A stretch of 14,166 nucleotides of DNA from CAYPEZ01 sp964409985 (GCA_964409985.1 CAYPEZ010000023.1:1-14166); one strand, 5' to 3'; shown: positions 1 through 6,011, numbered from the stretch's first letter. The notes: generated from the sequence alone by a model not told the origin. Numbers and translations are program-made.

Positions 1-665
1 CTCTTGAGCAACCGATCTATACAACCGAGGGGAACAAGTCTGGAAACATTACGCTTCCTGAACAAGTCTTCGGTGAGAGTTGGAATGCTGATCTTGTGCA
101 TCAGGTAGTGACAGGAATGCAGGCCAACGCACGCACACCAATCGCTCACGTAAAGTTTCGTGGTGAAATCTCCGGAGGTGGGAAAAAGCCTTGGAGACAA
201 AAGGGTACTGGCCGCGCACGCCATGGATCAACCCGATCACCAATCTGGCGTAAGGGAGGCAAGGCACATGGTCCTCGAAACGAAAAAGACTATAGCCAAA
301 AGATTAACAAGAAGGCCCGCATGAAAGCTCTTGCCGTCGTGCTCTCAAAGAAACTCCGTGATGGAGAAGTCCTCTTTGTGGACACGCTGACATTCAAGGA
401 GCCAAAAGCGAAGGATGCTCGCGCAACCCTTTCGTCACTTGGGAAAATTTCTGGCTATGAAGCGCTTGCAACACGTCGCAAGAATGCTGCGTACCTCATG
501 CTTGGTGTTGAAAACAAGAACGCTGTCAAAAGCTTCCAGAATTTCAGCAACATGCTTGTACGCGGTGCGAAGGATGCAAACCCAGTGGAACTTCTTGGTT
601 ATAAGTATGTTGTAATTGCTCATCCCGAAGAGGCGGTGAAGACAATTGCTTCTAAGTGGAACTAA
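1..665 (+). CDS. rplD: 50S ribosomal protein L4 (5' end off window)
   Basis: L4 binds 23S rRNA domain I early in 50S assembly, and its extended loop lines the peptide exit tunnel. The frame is open from base 3, so the true start lies left of the window. A GTG at 96 is in frame but sits inside the conserved ...NADLVHQVV segment and would remove about 31 conserved residues. The 220 visible residues already exceed the 201 of E. coli L4, so only a few N-terminal residues are missing. Diagnostic features are the tunnel-loop motif KKPWRQKGTGRARHG, then SPIWRKGG, then the DYSQKINKKARMKAL helix. The stop TAA is one base before the rplW ATG, so the two are certainly co-transcribed. rplC presumably lies upstream, as in the usual S10 order. 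Confidence 0.97.
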   Translation, partial: LEQPIYTTEGNKSGNITLPEQVFGESWNADLVHQVVTGMQANARTPIAHVKFRGEISGGGKKPWRQKGTGRARHGSTRSPIWRKGGKAHGPRNEKDYSQKINKKARMKALAVVLSKKLRDGEVLFVDTLTFKEPKAKDARATLSSLGKISGYEALATRRKNAAYLMLGVENKNAVKSFQNFSNMLVRGAKDANPVELLGYKYVVIAHPEEAVKTIASKWN

Positions 666-666
666 T

Positions 667-1095
667 ATGGCACTCTTTGACGCACTCAAGAAAAAGAAGG
701 ATGCCGTAGAAGCTCCAAAGAAGGTCGCAAAAGAGAAAGCGGCTCCTAAAGCAGAGAAAAAGTCAGTCGCAAAGAATGAGAATGTTCCCGCAGCTGCGGC
801 TTCTCAAGGAAGCGTAAATCTCGCGCAGATCATTCGCGAGCCACGCATCACAGAAAAGGCAACCATGCTCTCAGAACGAGGAGCATATGTCTTTGATGTC
901 GATAGCAGGGCAACAAAACCGCTCGTCGCACAGGCCATCAAAGCGAAGTACGGTGTTACCCCAAAGAAAGTACACATGATCGCTATTCCCGCAAAGCGTC
1001 AGCAATCACGCACAACGGGAGTGACGCACACTGTCGGTGGAGGTCGAAAGGCAGTGGTGTACCTAAAGAAAGGCGATAAAATCGAATTCGTCTAA
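667..1095 (+). CDS. rplW: 50S ribosomal protein L23 with a Lys/Ala-rich N-terminal extension
   Basis: L23 sits at the exit-tunnel opening and is the docking point for trigger factor and SRP. The product is 142 residues, against about 95-100 in most bacteria. Residues 1 to about 50 are a low-complexity Lys/Ala/Glu extension (for example KKKKDAVEAPKK), followed by the family core starting near NLAQIIREPRITEKA and ending VYLKKGDKIEFV. I chose the ATG at 667, one base after the rplD stop; an in-frame TTG at 646 would overlap rplD by 20 bases and is not needed. There is no Shine-Dalgarno site, so translation probably couples to rplD. The extension is likely disordered and would lie on the ribosome surface near the tunnel exit (inference). 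Confidence 0.96.
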   Translation: MALFDALKKKKDAVEAPKKVAKEKAAPKAEKKSVAKNENVPAAAASQGSVNLAQIIREPRITEKATMLSERGAYVFDVDSRATKPLVAQAIKAKYGVTPKKVHMIAIPAKRQQSRTTGVTHTVGGGRKAVVYLKKGDKIEFV

Positions 1096-1221
1096 AAGAG
1101 TATGTTAAAAAACGTCATATCCATCGTTGCGGAGCCTCTCCACGATCCTCGCCATACTGTCAGTATGTCTCCGGTCATGGATTCTCCGCGCCTTGGCTCT
1201 GAACGTTTTTAAACAACTCTT
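1096..1221. repeat. 126-bp imperfect palindrome filling the rplW-rplB gap
   Basis: The outer arms are AAGAGT(1096-1101)/ACTCTT(1216-1221) and TGTTAAAAAACGT(1103-1115)/ACGTTTTTAAACA(1203-1215), the latter with one mismatch. The centre is a perfect hairpin, CATACTG(1153-1159)-T-CAGTATG(1161-1167). Between them, pairing is patchy but includes CGGAG(1130-1134)/CTCCG(1184-1188). The outer arms and the central hairpin share one axis near 1159-1160. The element starts directly after the rplW stop and ends eight bases before the rplB ATG. It has no T-run where a terminator would need one. It resembles a small non-autonomous palindromic element (MITE- or REP-like) or a large mRNA hairpin; copy number cannot be judged from one window. 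Confidence 0.7.
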
Positions 1222-1229
1222 CAAAAAAT

Positions 1230-2084
1230 ATGAAAACATTTGCACCAAGAACAAAATCACTTCGCCACACAGCACTCGTGGAGTATCGCAAGAACCTCAC
1301 GCGCTCAAAGCCGCACAAGCGATTAGTGAGTGGAATGAAGCAGGCCCAAGGCCGCAACGCCTTTGGTCGTATCACGTCCAGACACCGCGGAGGTGGGCAT
1401 AAGCAAAAGTATCGCTTTGTCGACTTCATGTTCGATAAGCGCGATATCCCAGCACGCGTGGAATCTGTCGAGTACGATCCAAATCGCTCATCGTTTATCT
1501 CCCTTGTGTGCTACAAGGACGGAGAACGACGCTACGTGCTCACGCCAAAGTCTGTGAAAGTAGGGGATACGCTCATTGTGTCAGAAAAGGCTCCTGTGAC
1601 TGCGGGCAACCGTCTTCCACTTCGCAAGATTCCTGTAGGAACATTCGTTTACAATGTCGAGGTGAAGCGTGATGGAGGAGCTAAGCTCGTCCGCTCTGCA
1701 GGGAATTACGGCGAGCTCATTGCTCACGACGGTGGATACGCATTCATCAAGCTTCCTTCAACAGAAGTTCGCAAGATTTCTGGAGAGGCGTGGGGTTCAG
1801 TGGGTGAAGTTTCAAACTCTGAACACAAGCTTGTGAATCTCGGAAAAGCTGGTCGTGCACGTTGGCTCGGAAAGCGCCCGAAGGTCCGCGGTACGGCAAT
1901 GAACCCAGTCGATCACCCATACGGTGGTGGAGAAGGTGTTCAGCCACGTGGTACGCGCCGAGCAAAGACCATGTGGGGAAAGGCAGTCGGAAAAGGGCAA
2001 AAGACCCGAACGCCCAAGAAGTATTCCAATGTCTTTATTGTCTCACGCCGCAAGCCAGGGAAACTCATGCGCTCGAAGGTTTAA
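1230..2084 (+). CDS. rplB: 50S ribosomal protein L2
   Basis: L2 is a 23S rRNA-binding protein near the peptidyl-transferase centre and is needed for subunit joining. The product is 284 residues, close to the family length (about 275). It has the N-terminal RGGGHKQKYR segment, the OB/SH3 core (VESVEYDPNRSSFISLV, GNRLPLRKIPVGTFVYNVE) and the conserved C-terminal loop NPVDHPYGGGEG. In E. coli and Thermus this loop reads DHPHGGGEG; here the first His (residue 229) is kept and the second (residue 231) is Tyr. The start is ATG 1230, with no Shine-Dalgarno site. A strong terminator follows 16 bases after the stop, so rplB ends this transcription block instead of reading on into rpsS. Confidence 0.98.
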   Translation: MKTFAPRTKSLRHTALVEYRKNLTRSKPHKRLVSGMKQAQGRNAFGRITSRHRGGGHKQKYRFVDFMFDKRDIPARVESVEYDPNRSSFISLVCYKDGERRYVLTPKSVKVGDTLIVSEKAPVTAGNRLPLRKIPVGTFVYNVEVKRDGGAKLVRSAGNYGELIAHDGGYAFIKLPSTEVRKISGEAWGSVGEVSNSEHKLVNLGKAGRARWLGKRPKVRGTAMNPVDHPYGGGEGVQPRGTRRAKTMWGKAVGKGQKTRTPKKYSNVFIVSRRKPGKLMRSKV

Positions 2085-2100
2085 GGATATACAGAGAAAT

Positions 2101-2138
2101 ACAACAAAAAACGGCTCAAAAGGGCCGTTTTTTGTTGT
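2101..2138 (+). terminator. Rho-independent terminator after rplB
   Basis: Bases 2101-2117 pair with 2122-2138 (arms ending ACGGCTC / GGGCCGT, one G-U pair) around an AAAA loop. The right arm holds a six-T run directly after the GC stem, and the A-run opposite extends the stem. It lies 16 bases after the rplB stop and overlaps the -35 box of the next promoter by no bases, so the two units abut tightly. Confidence 0.93.
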
Positions 2139-2139
2139 A

Positions 2140-2167
2140 TTGACAAATTATATGTATCTGGTATACT
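2140..2167 (+). promoter_or_regulatory. Sigma-70-type promoter for the structured RNA
   Basis: A perfect -35 TTGACA (2140-2145) is followed after 16 bases by the -10 TATACT (2162-2167). A TG two bases upstream of the -10 (2159-2160) gives an extended -10. Transcription should start near 2173-2174. No protein gene of convincing size follows on this strand before the terminator at 2473, so the promoter appears to serve a non-coding RNA. Confidence 0.8.
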
Positions 2168-2173
2168 ACAATA

Positions 2174-2506
2174 GTCCTACAGTGGGATACGGTACTGGTC
2201 GTCATAGGGACACCTCGCGTGTCATCCGACAATCATTAAAAGTACCGTTGCACCTTCTGAAAAAACACCAAAGCCGCCCTGGAGGGACCATGACTTGGAC
2301 GTAGCGTAGCGCGGCAGCGTCACCCTGGCGTCTCAACCGCCCCACCGTGACGCGGGGCAAATACCAAAAAGGGAGGACCTGATGATGCATATCAGGAAAA
2401 TGACCTGGTCGTAGATTAATCAAAGCAGGGGATTGAGGAGCCCCTGCTCAGGACAACCTCACAGAAAACCCGAGGCCGTGAACTAATGTTCACGGCCTTT
2501 CTCTTT
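2174..2506 (+). ncRNA. Unidentified structured RNA, about 330 nt, with its own promoter and terminator
   Basis: The unit between the promoter and the terminator contains many consistent pairings. GTCCT(2174-2178) pairs with AGGAC(2450-2454), closing the whole RNA from its predicted 5' end. ACGGTACT(2189-2196) pairs with AGTACCGT(2241-2248), enclosing GTCG(2198-2201)/CGAC(2227-2230) and the hairpin GACAC(2209-2213)/GTGTC(2219-2223). GCCGC(2273-2277) pairs with GCGGC(2311-2315). GCGTCAC(2317-2323) pairs with GTGACGC(2347-2353), with GGCG/CGCC inside. Other hairpins are CCTGAT(2378-2383)/ATCAGG(2391-2396) and GCAGGGG(2425-2431)/CCCCTGC(2441-2447). A motif appears twice: ATGACTTGGACGTAG (2290-2304) and ATGACCTGGTCGTAG (2400-2414), each after a GGAGG-GACC-like stretch. 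I could not match it to RNase P RNA, tmRNA, SRP RNA, 6S RNA or a common riboswitch. It could be a divergent member of one of these or a new family. Confidence 0.65.
2473..2506. terminator. Terminator of the structured RNA, possibly shared with the queA-side unit
   Basis: AGGCCGTGAAC (2473-2483) pairs perfectly with GTTCACGGCCT (2488-2498) around a TAAT loop, followed on the top strand by TTTCTCTTT. On the bottom strand the same hairpin is followed by a weaker TCGGGTTTT, so it may also stop transcripts from queA and the small Lys-rich ORF. Confidence 0.88.
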
Positions 2507-2570
2507 ACTTCTTCTTATCCTTCTTTGGCTTCTTCTTTTCTTTCTGCTGACGATGATCTCCTTTTCCCAT
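2505..2570 (-). CDS. Tiny Lys-rich ORF (21 residues), hypothetical
   Basis: The ORF starts at ATG (top-strand CAT 2568-2570) and ends with TAA just before the shared terminator. It begins MGKGDHRQQ and continues as a Lys run (10 Lys in 21 residues). It lies 40 bases downstream of queA in the same direction and would share its transcript. The opening MGKGD recalls the very small ribosomal protein Thx, but the rest lacks the Thx RGK...G.YG...R pattern, so I do not assign it. A highly basic peptide could bind rRNA or another nucleic acid. No Shine-Dalgarno site is seen, but that is normal for genes here. It could also be chance coding in an A/G-rich stretch. Confidence 0.45.
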   Translation of the reverse strand: MGKGDHRQQKEKKKPKKDKKK

Positions 2571-2610
2571 ATATGTGAATGTGCTAACTCTTAATAACAC
2601 TATTCTCTCA

Positions 2611-3660
2611 CTAAAGAATGAGCATTGCATCCCCAAAGGAGTAAAAGCGGAACTTTTCTTTTGCTGCACGCTGATACAGTTCGAGGATATTTCTCTTTGC
2701 GCCTTTGTGTTTAAGAAATGCGTCAACGAGGAGCATGAGAGAAGATTTTGGTAGGTGAAAATTGGTGATAAGAATGTCCGTCACTTTGAAGTGGTATGGC
2801 GGAAAAATAAAGAGATCGATGGGACCGTTGACTGGCTCTAGTGAGCCATCGTCTTTTGCAAATGCTTCGACGGTGCGGGTAGCAGTGGTGCCTACGGTCA
2901 CCACGGGATCTCCGTGCTGTTTTGCCTCTGCTATTGCGCGTGCAGCGGCATGGTCAATCGCGGCATACTCTGTGTGCAGCTTTTTTGTCTCAAGTGCGTT
3001 CTCAGGAACAGGAGCAAATGTCCCTGGGCCAACATGAAGTGTGACTTCTGTGCCGTTGCAGCCCTTTCGTTTCAAGTGATTGAGCACATGTTCGGTGAAG
3101 TGGAGTGATGCTGTTGGTGCAGCGACTGACGCAGGATGTCGCGCAAAGATACTTTGGTATGACGAACGTAGCGTGTCTTCATCCAGACTCGTTCCCTTGA
3201 TGTATTTTGGTATCGGTGTTTCTCCGTATGTATCAATCAAGGCCCAGAGCTCTTCTCGGGTGACGCTTGGGCGAAAGAAAAAATATTGTTCTTCTTGCGC
3301 AACAATCTCGAGGGTTTCTCCGTTTGGGAAACTCAGCTTCCATCCCACATCAGCGCGACGATCCACAATTCCTTTGATCACCGTGTCTCCTGGACGTAAT
3401 TCATTCAAAAGCAGGAAAACCTCAATCTTTCCTCCCGTAGGTTTTGTGAGGTGCAGCCGTGCAGGGACCACTTTTGTGTTATTGAGAACAAAAAGGGAGC
3501 TCGCGGGGATGTACTCAGCGAGATTGCGGAAAATATCGAGGGTGATCGTGTTTGTTTTTGTGTTATAGACAAACAGCCGTGATGCATCCCTCGGGGAAGC
3601 AGGCTCTGTTGCGATCGATGTGGGAGGAAGGTGATAATCGTATTGATCAAGTAGTGACAT
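2611..3660 (-). CDS. queA: tRNA preQ1(34) S-adenosylmethionine ribosyltransferase-isomerase
   Basis: QueA transfers and isomerises the ribose of S-adenosylmethionine onto preQ1 at the wobble base of GUN tRNAs, giving epoxyqueuosine. The product is 349 residues (E. coli 356). Family marks in order are LLDQYDYHLPP near the start, PRDASRLFVY, LNNTKVVPARL, VTLHVGPGTFAPV, VTVGTTATRTVE, ITNFHLPKSSLMLLVDAF and the terminal FRFYSFGDAM. I chose ATG 3660 because MSLLDQYDYHLPP matches the family N-terminus; an upstream in-frame start at 3747 would add 29 unlike residues and would lie upstream of the promoter. The gene breaks the usual rplB-rpsS neighbourhood and is transcribed against it. No preQ1 riboswitch is visible in its short leader. 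Confidence 0.97.
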   Translation of the reverse strand: MSLLDQYDYHLPPTSIATEPASPRDASRLFVYNTKTNTITLDIFRNLAEYIPASSLFVLNNTKVVPARLHLTKPTGGKIEVFLLLNELRPGDTVIKGIVDRRADVGWKLSFPNGETLEIVAQEEQYFFFRPSVTREELWALIDTYGETPIPKYIKGTSLDEDTLRSSYQSIFARHPASVAAPTASLHFTEHVLNHLKRKGCNGTEVTLHVGPGTFAPVPENALETKKLHTEYAAIDHAAARAIAEAKQHGDPVVTVGTTATRTVEAFAKDDGSLEPVNGPIDLFIFPPYHFKVTDILITNFHLPKSSLMLLVDAFLKHKGAKRNILELYQRAAKEKFRFYSFGDAMLIL

Positions 3661-3698
3661 CACGGCAATATAATGGAAACTGACACCAAAATCAAAAC

Positions 3699-3728
3699 GT
3701 ATTAAGAAACAGGAAACATATTTGTCAA
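3699..3728 (-). promoter_or_regulatory. Promoter for queA
   Basis: On the bottom strand a perfect TTGACA (top 3723-3728) is followed after 18 bases by TAATAC (top 3699-3704). This would start transcription about 30 bases upstream of the chosen queA ATG, supporting that start over the longer one at 3747. Confidence 0.7.
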
Positions 3729-3766
3729 GGATTTGCCATAGGACCACTTTTGTTTCGTCATGTCGA

Positions 3767-3795
3767 TTGACAACAAAACCCCCTTCCTATAGTAT
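3767..3795 (+). promoter_or_regulatory. Promoter for the rpsS-rplE operon
   Basis: TTGACA (3767-3772) is followed by overlapping -10 candidates: TATAGT (3788-3793, 15-base spacer) and TAGTAT (3790-3795, 17-base spacer). It stands back to back with the queA promoter. Its presence fits rplB having its own terminator, so the nine downstream ribosomal genes need a separate start. Confidence 0.7.
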
Positions 3796-3805
3796 GGCGC
3801 CTACA

Positions 3806-3834
3806 TAGCACTCTTGGGTGCTGTATTTATTTTT
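3806..3834 (+). promoter_or_regulatory. Small leader hairpin before rpsS
   Basis: AGCAC (3807-3811) pairs with GTGCT (3818-3822), extendable by a wobble pair, followed by GTATTTATTTTTT up to the rpsS ATG. The shape is that of a weak attenuator or a protein-binding leader site. The stem is short and the T-run is displaced, so this is only suggestive. Confidence 0.3.
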
Positions 3835-3835
3835 T

Positions 3836-4177
3836 ATGACACGATCACTTTCCAAAGGACCATACGTCTACGAGCGCTTGCTCAAGAAGATAGCTGGCAA
3901 AACCCCTGATTCAGCAGGGACGATTAAGACATGGGCCCGTGATTCTCAGATTTCTCCCGAGATGATTGGATTTACTTTTGGGGTCCACAATGGAAAGGAT
4001 TTTATTGAAGTAAAAGTGTCTGAAGATATGGTGGGGCACCGCCTTGGGGAATTCTCTCCAACACGTAAGTTCACCAAACACGGAGGAAAGATGCAAAAGG
4101 AACTCGACCAGAAGCAAAAAGAGGCTGAGATCGCCGCTGCAAAGAGTGCGAAAGAATCTACTGATTCTAAGAAATAA
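3836..4177 (+). CDS. rpsS: 30S ribosomal protein S19
   Basis: S19 contacts the 16S rRNA 3' domain in the 30S head and pairs with S13. The product is 113 residues; the family core is about 90. It opens MTRSLSKGPYV and has FTFGVHNGKDFIEVKVSEDMVGHRLGEF split across the middle, then the SPTRKFTKHGG signature. Residues from about 88 on form a Lys/Glu/Ala-rich tail absent from most S19. The ATG at 3836 fits the family start; an in-frame start at 3818 adds only MLYLFF and lies in the leader hairpin. It is the first gene of the second block and lies three bases before rplV. Confidence 0.97.
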   Translation: MTRSLSKGPYVYERLLKKIAGKTPDSAGTIKTWARDSQISPEMIGFTFGVHNGKDFIEVKVSEDMVGHRLGEFSPTRKFTKHGGKMQKELDQKQKEAEIAAAKSAKESTDSKK

Positions 4178-4180
4178 TCT

Positions 4181-4552
4181 ATGTCTACCGCACGTCTTTC
4201 AAATTATCGACAGTCTCCACGCAAGGTTCGCCTTCTTGCAGATCTCGTTCGCGGAAAATCCGTAGAGCGAGCTCTTCTTGATATTGAGTACGCAGGCAAG
4301 CGCGCAGGAGCCCCGATTGCAAAATTGATCCGCTCTGCTGTTGCGAATGCAAAAGAGGGTGGAGCGAAGGTTGCAGATCTTGTTGTGGGAGATATTCGTG
4401 TTGATGCTGGGGTTGTGATGAAGCGCATGATGCCTCGCGCACGAGGGTCAGCATTTCAGATCTTGAAGCGCACAAGTCACATTGTCGTTACATTGAAAGA
4501 AAAGGCCGGAACCCCAAAGAAGGCAAAGAAAGCCAAATCACCTAAGAAATAA
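4181..4552 (+). CDS. rplV: 50S ribosomal protein L22
   Basis: L22 contacts all 23S domains, and its beta-hairpin reaches into the exit tunnel. The product is 123 residues (family about 110). Marks are ARLSNYRQSPRKVRLLADLVRG at the start (read here in two parts: RQSPRKVRL and ADLVRGK), AIAKLIRSAVANA-like helix APIAKLIRSAVANAKE, and the hairpin region MKRMMPRARGSAFQILKRTSH with the R-A-R-G turn. The C-terminus is a Lys-rich tail (KKAKKAKSPKK). It starts three bases after the rpsS stop with no Shine-Dalgarno site. Confidence 0.97.
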   Translation: MSTARLSNYRQSPRKVRLLADLVRGKSVERALLDIEYAGKRAGAPIAKLIRSAVANAKEGGAKVADLVVGDIRVDAGVVMKRMMPRARGSAFQILKRTSHIVVTLKEKAGTPKKAKKAKSPKK

Positions 4553-4555
4553 TTT

Positions 4556-5359
4556 ATGCCACACGTTGTTCATCCATACGCACACCGCATAGGTACCCTC
4601 CGAGGCTGGAAAAGCCGCTGGTTTGCTGACCCAGGTACATATCAGTCCTACCTCCGTGCTGACGTACTTTTGCGAGAATATCTCGTGAAGCGCCTTCGTG
4701 GTTCTCATGTCGCGCTCATTGAATTTGATCGCGGGCAAAAGACCTACTCCATCATCATCAAGACCGCTCGCCCAGGACTCATTATCGGCCGCTCTGGAGA
4801 GGGAACACAGAAGCTCCGTAAAGATATCGAAAAACTGATTCATCGCCAGAAACTCTCGATTCCTGCAAACTTTAAACTCGAAATTGAAGAAGTGCGCTCT
4901 CCTGAGTCAAATGCAGCAATCGTTGCACAGATGGTCGCGGAAGGACTTGAAAAGCGTCTCCCATTCAAGCGTGTGATTAAGCAGATGATCGAGAAAGTCA
5001 TGGCAAATCGCGACGTCAAAGGAGCAAAGATCGCCATCGGTGGACGCCTTGGTGGAGCTGACATGGCCCGCTATGAATACGTGAAAGCAGGAAACATTCC
5101 TCTTCAGACTATTCGTGCAGACGTAGACTTTGCTCGTGAGAAAGCCTACATGACATACGGCGTCATTGGAATCAAAGTCTGGATTTATCGTGGAGAAATT
5201 TTTGCAAAGGACCAGAAGGCTCAGGCCGAAGGTCGTCCTCAAACTCGTGACACTCGCGATCCAAGAGATGCACGTCCACCTCGTCGAGATTTTCGAGATA
5301 ACCGCCCAGGAGGACCACGCCCTCACCGCCCAGCGCCTCATGCGCCAGTCGCAAAATAA
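4556..5359 (+). CDS. rpsC: 30S ribosomal protein S3 with a Pro/Arg-rich tail
   Basis: S3 lies at the mRNA entry channel and takes part in mRNA helicase activity. The product is 267 residues (E. coli 233). It has the N-terminal HPYAHRIG segment, a KH RNA-binding domain with the GLIIGRSGEG loop at residues 74-83, and the C-terminal core GAKIAIGGRLGGADMAR and YGVIGIKVWIYRGE. From about residue 222 the chain becomes a disordered Arg/Pro/Asp tail (RDTRDPRDARPPRRD and similar), longer than in model bacteria and typical of added tails in this gene set. It lies three bases after rplV with no Shine-Dalgarno site. Confidence 0.97.
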   Translation: MPHVVHPYAHRIGTLRGWKSRWFADPGTYQSYLRADVLLREYLVKRLRGSHVALIEFDRGQKTYSIIIKTARPGLIIGRSGEGTQKLRKDIEKLIHRQKLSIPANFKLEIEEVRSPESNAAIVAQMVAEGLEKRLPFKRVIKQMIEKVMANRDVKGAKIAIGGRLGGADMARYEYVKAGNIPLQTIRADVDFAREKAYMTYGVIGIKVWIYRGEIFAKDQKAQAEGRPQTRDTRDPRDARPPRRDFRDNRPGGPRPHRPAPHAPVAK

Positions 5360-5373
5360 TTTTTTGAAGGCTT

Positions 5374-5802
5374 ATGCTATTTCCTAAAAAAGTAAAACAT
5401 CGCAAGTGGCAGTCCAAGCGAATCAACATGAAAAAGAATCGCGTGGCTACCCGTGGAACGACCCTCGCATTTGGGCAGTTTGGTCTTAAGGCAACGACCC
5501 CTGACCGCATTTCGTCTAATCAGATCGAGGCCGCACGTCGTGTCCTCTCTCGTTCAGCAGGAAAGCTTGGTCGTGTGTGGATCCGCATTTTCCCTGACCG
5601 ACCAGAAACTCAAAAAGGAGCAGAGCTCCCGATGGGTAAGGGAAAAGGTGACCCAACACGATACGTCGCAGAGGTATTTCCAGGTCGCGTGATGTTTGAA
5701 ATGGACGGAGTTGATGCGAAGACAGCCAAGGATGCACTTCGCCGTGCAGGAGCAAAGCTCTCAGTCAAGACGACCGTTGTCAGCCGCTCACAACACGCCT
5801 AA
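5374..5802 (+). CDS. rplP: 50S ribosomal protein L16
   Basis: L16 sits near the A-site tRNA elbow and is needed for late 50S assembly. The product is 142 residues (family about 136-140). Marks are PKKVKHRKWQ, GLKATTPDRISSNQIEAARR, RVWIRIFPD and MGKGKGDPTRYVA. In E. coli the residue just before MGKGKG is Arg81, hydroxylated by RoxA/YcfD; here it is Pro86 (context AELPMGKGKG), so that modification cannot occur. A GAAGG lies seven bases before the ATG, one of the few possible ribosome-binding sites in the ribosomal genes. Confidence 0.97.
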   Translation: MLFPKKVKHRKWQSKRINMKKNRVATRGTTLAFGQFGLKATTPDRISSNQIEAARRVLSRSAGKLGRVWIRIFPDRPETQKGAELPMGKGKGDPTRYVAEVFPGRVMFEMDGVDAKTAKDALRRAGAKLSVKTTVVSRSQHA

Positions 5803-5813
5803 ATCACATACGT

Positions 5814-6011
5814 ATGAAAACACTCTCAGAACTTAAAAAGAAAAGCGTATCGGAACTCGAGAAAACTCTTGCTGAAAAGCAAAAAGACATTCAAGATTTT
5901 CGTTTCGGATTTTCCGGAGGAAAAGTCAAAAACGTGAAGGCAGCAAAAGAAGCCCGTCGCACCGTTGCACGAATCCTCACTCTTCTTCGCAGTACAAAGA
6001 ACACTAAGTAA
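5814..6011 (+). CDS. rpmC: 50S ribosomal protein L29
   Basis: L29 lies beside L23 at the tunnel exit. The product is 65 residues, the family length. It is a two-helix protein with the typical opening MKTLSELKKKSVSELEKTL, the middle LRFQ-like stretch read here as DFRFGFSGGKVKN, and the RRTVARILTLL helix. Its position between rplP and rpsQ confirms the call. Confidence 0.93.
   Translation: MKTLSELKKKSVSELEKTLAEKQKDIQDFRFGFSGGKVKNVKAAKEARRTVARILTLLRSTKNTK

Noticed and set aside
1127..1402. Top-strand ORF starting in the palindrome and overlapping rplB
   Set aside because: It is out of frame with rplB and depends on palindrome sequence; no family resemblance.
2378..2400. Hammerhead ribozyme core (CTGATGA ... 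GAAA)
   Set aside because: CTGATGA and GAAA are both present, but the bases between them do not form stem II next to these elements; they form a different hairpin (CCTGAT/ATCAGG) that uses part of the core.
2174..2506. RNase P RNA, tmRNA or SRP RNA at the structured RNA locus
   Set aside because: An ACAGAAA (2461-2467) near the 3' end recalls the RNase P P4 strand, but the partner GAGGAAAGTCC is absent and the following CCCGAGG does not fit. There is no tRNA-like 3' end (tmRNA) and no GGAAGCAGCC loop (SRP RNA).
2762..3568. Top-strand ORFs opposite queA
   Set aside because: They are shadows: queA is clear on the bottom strand and the top-strand products have no family features.
3661..3700. 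preQ1 riboswitch upstream of queA
   Set aside because: The leader is only about 30 bases and lacks a C-rich loop with an A-rich tail pseudoknot.
3661..3747. Longer queA start at 3747
   Set aside because: The added residues do not resemble QueA, and the promoter at 3699-3728 lies inside this stretch.
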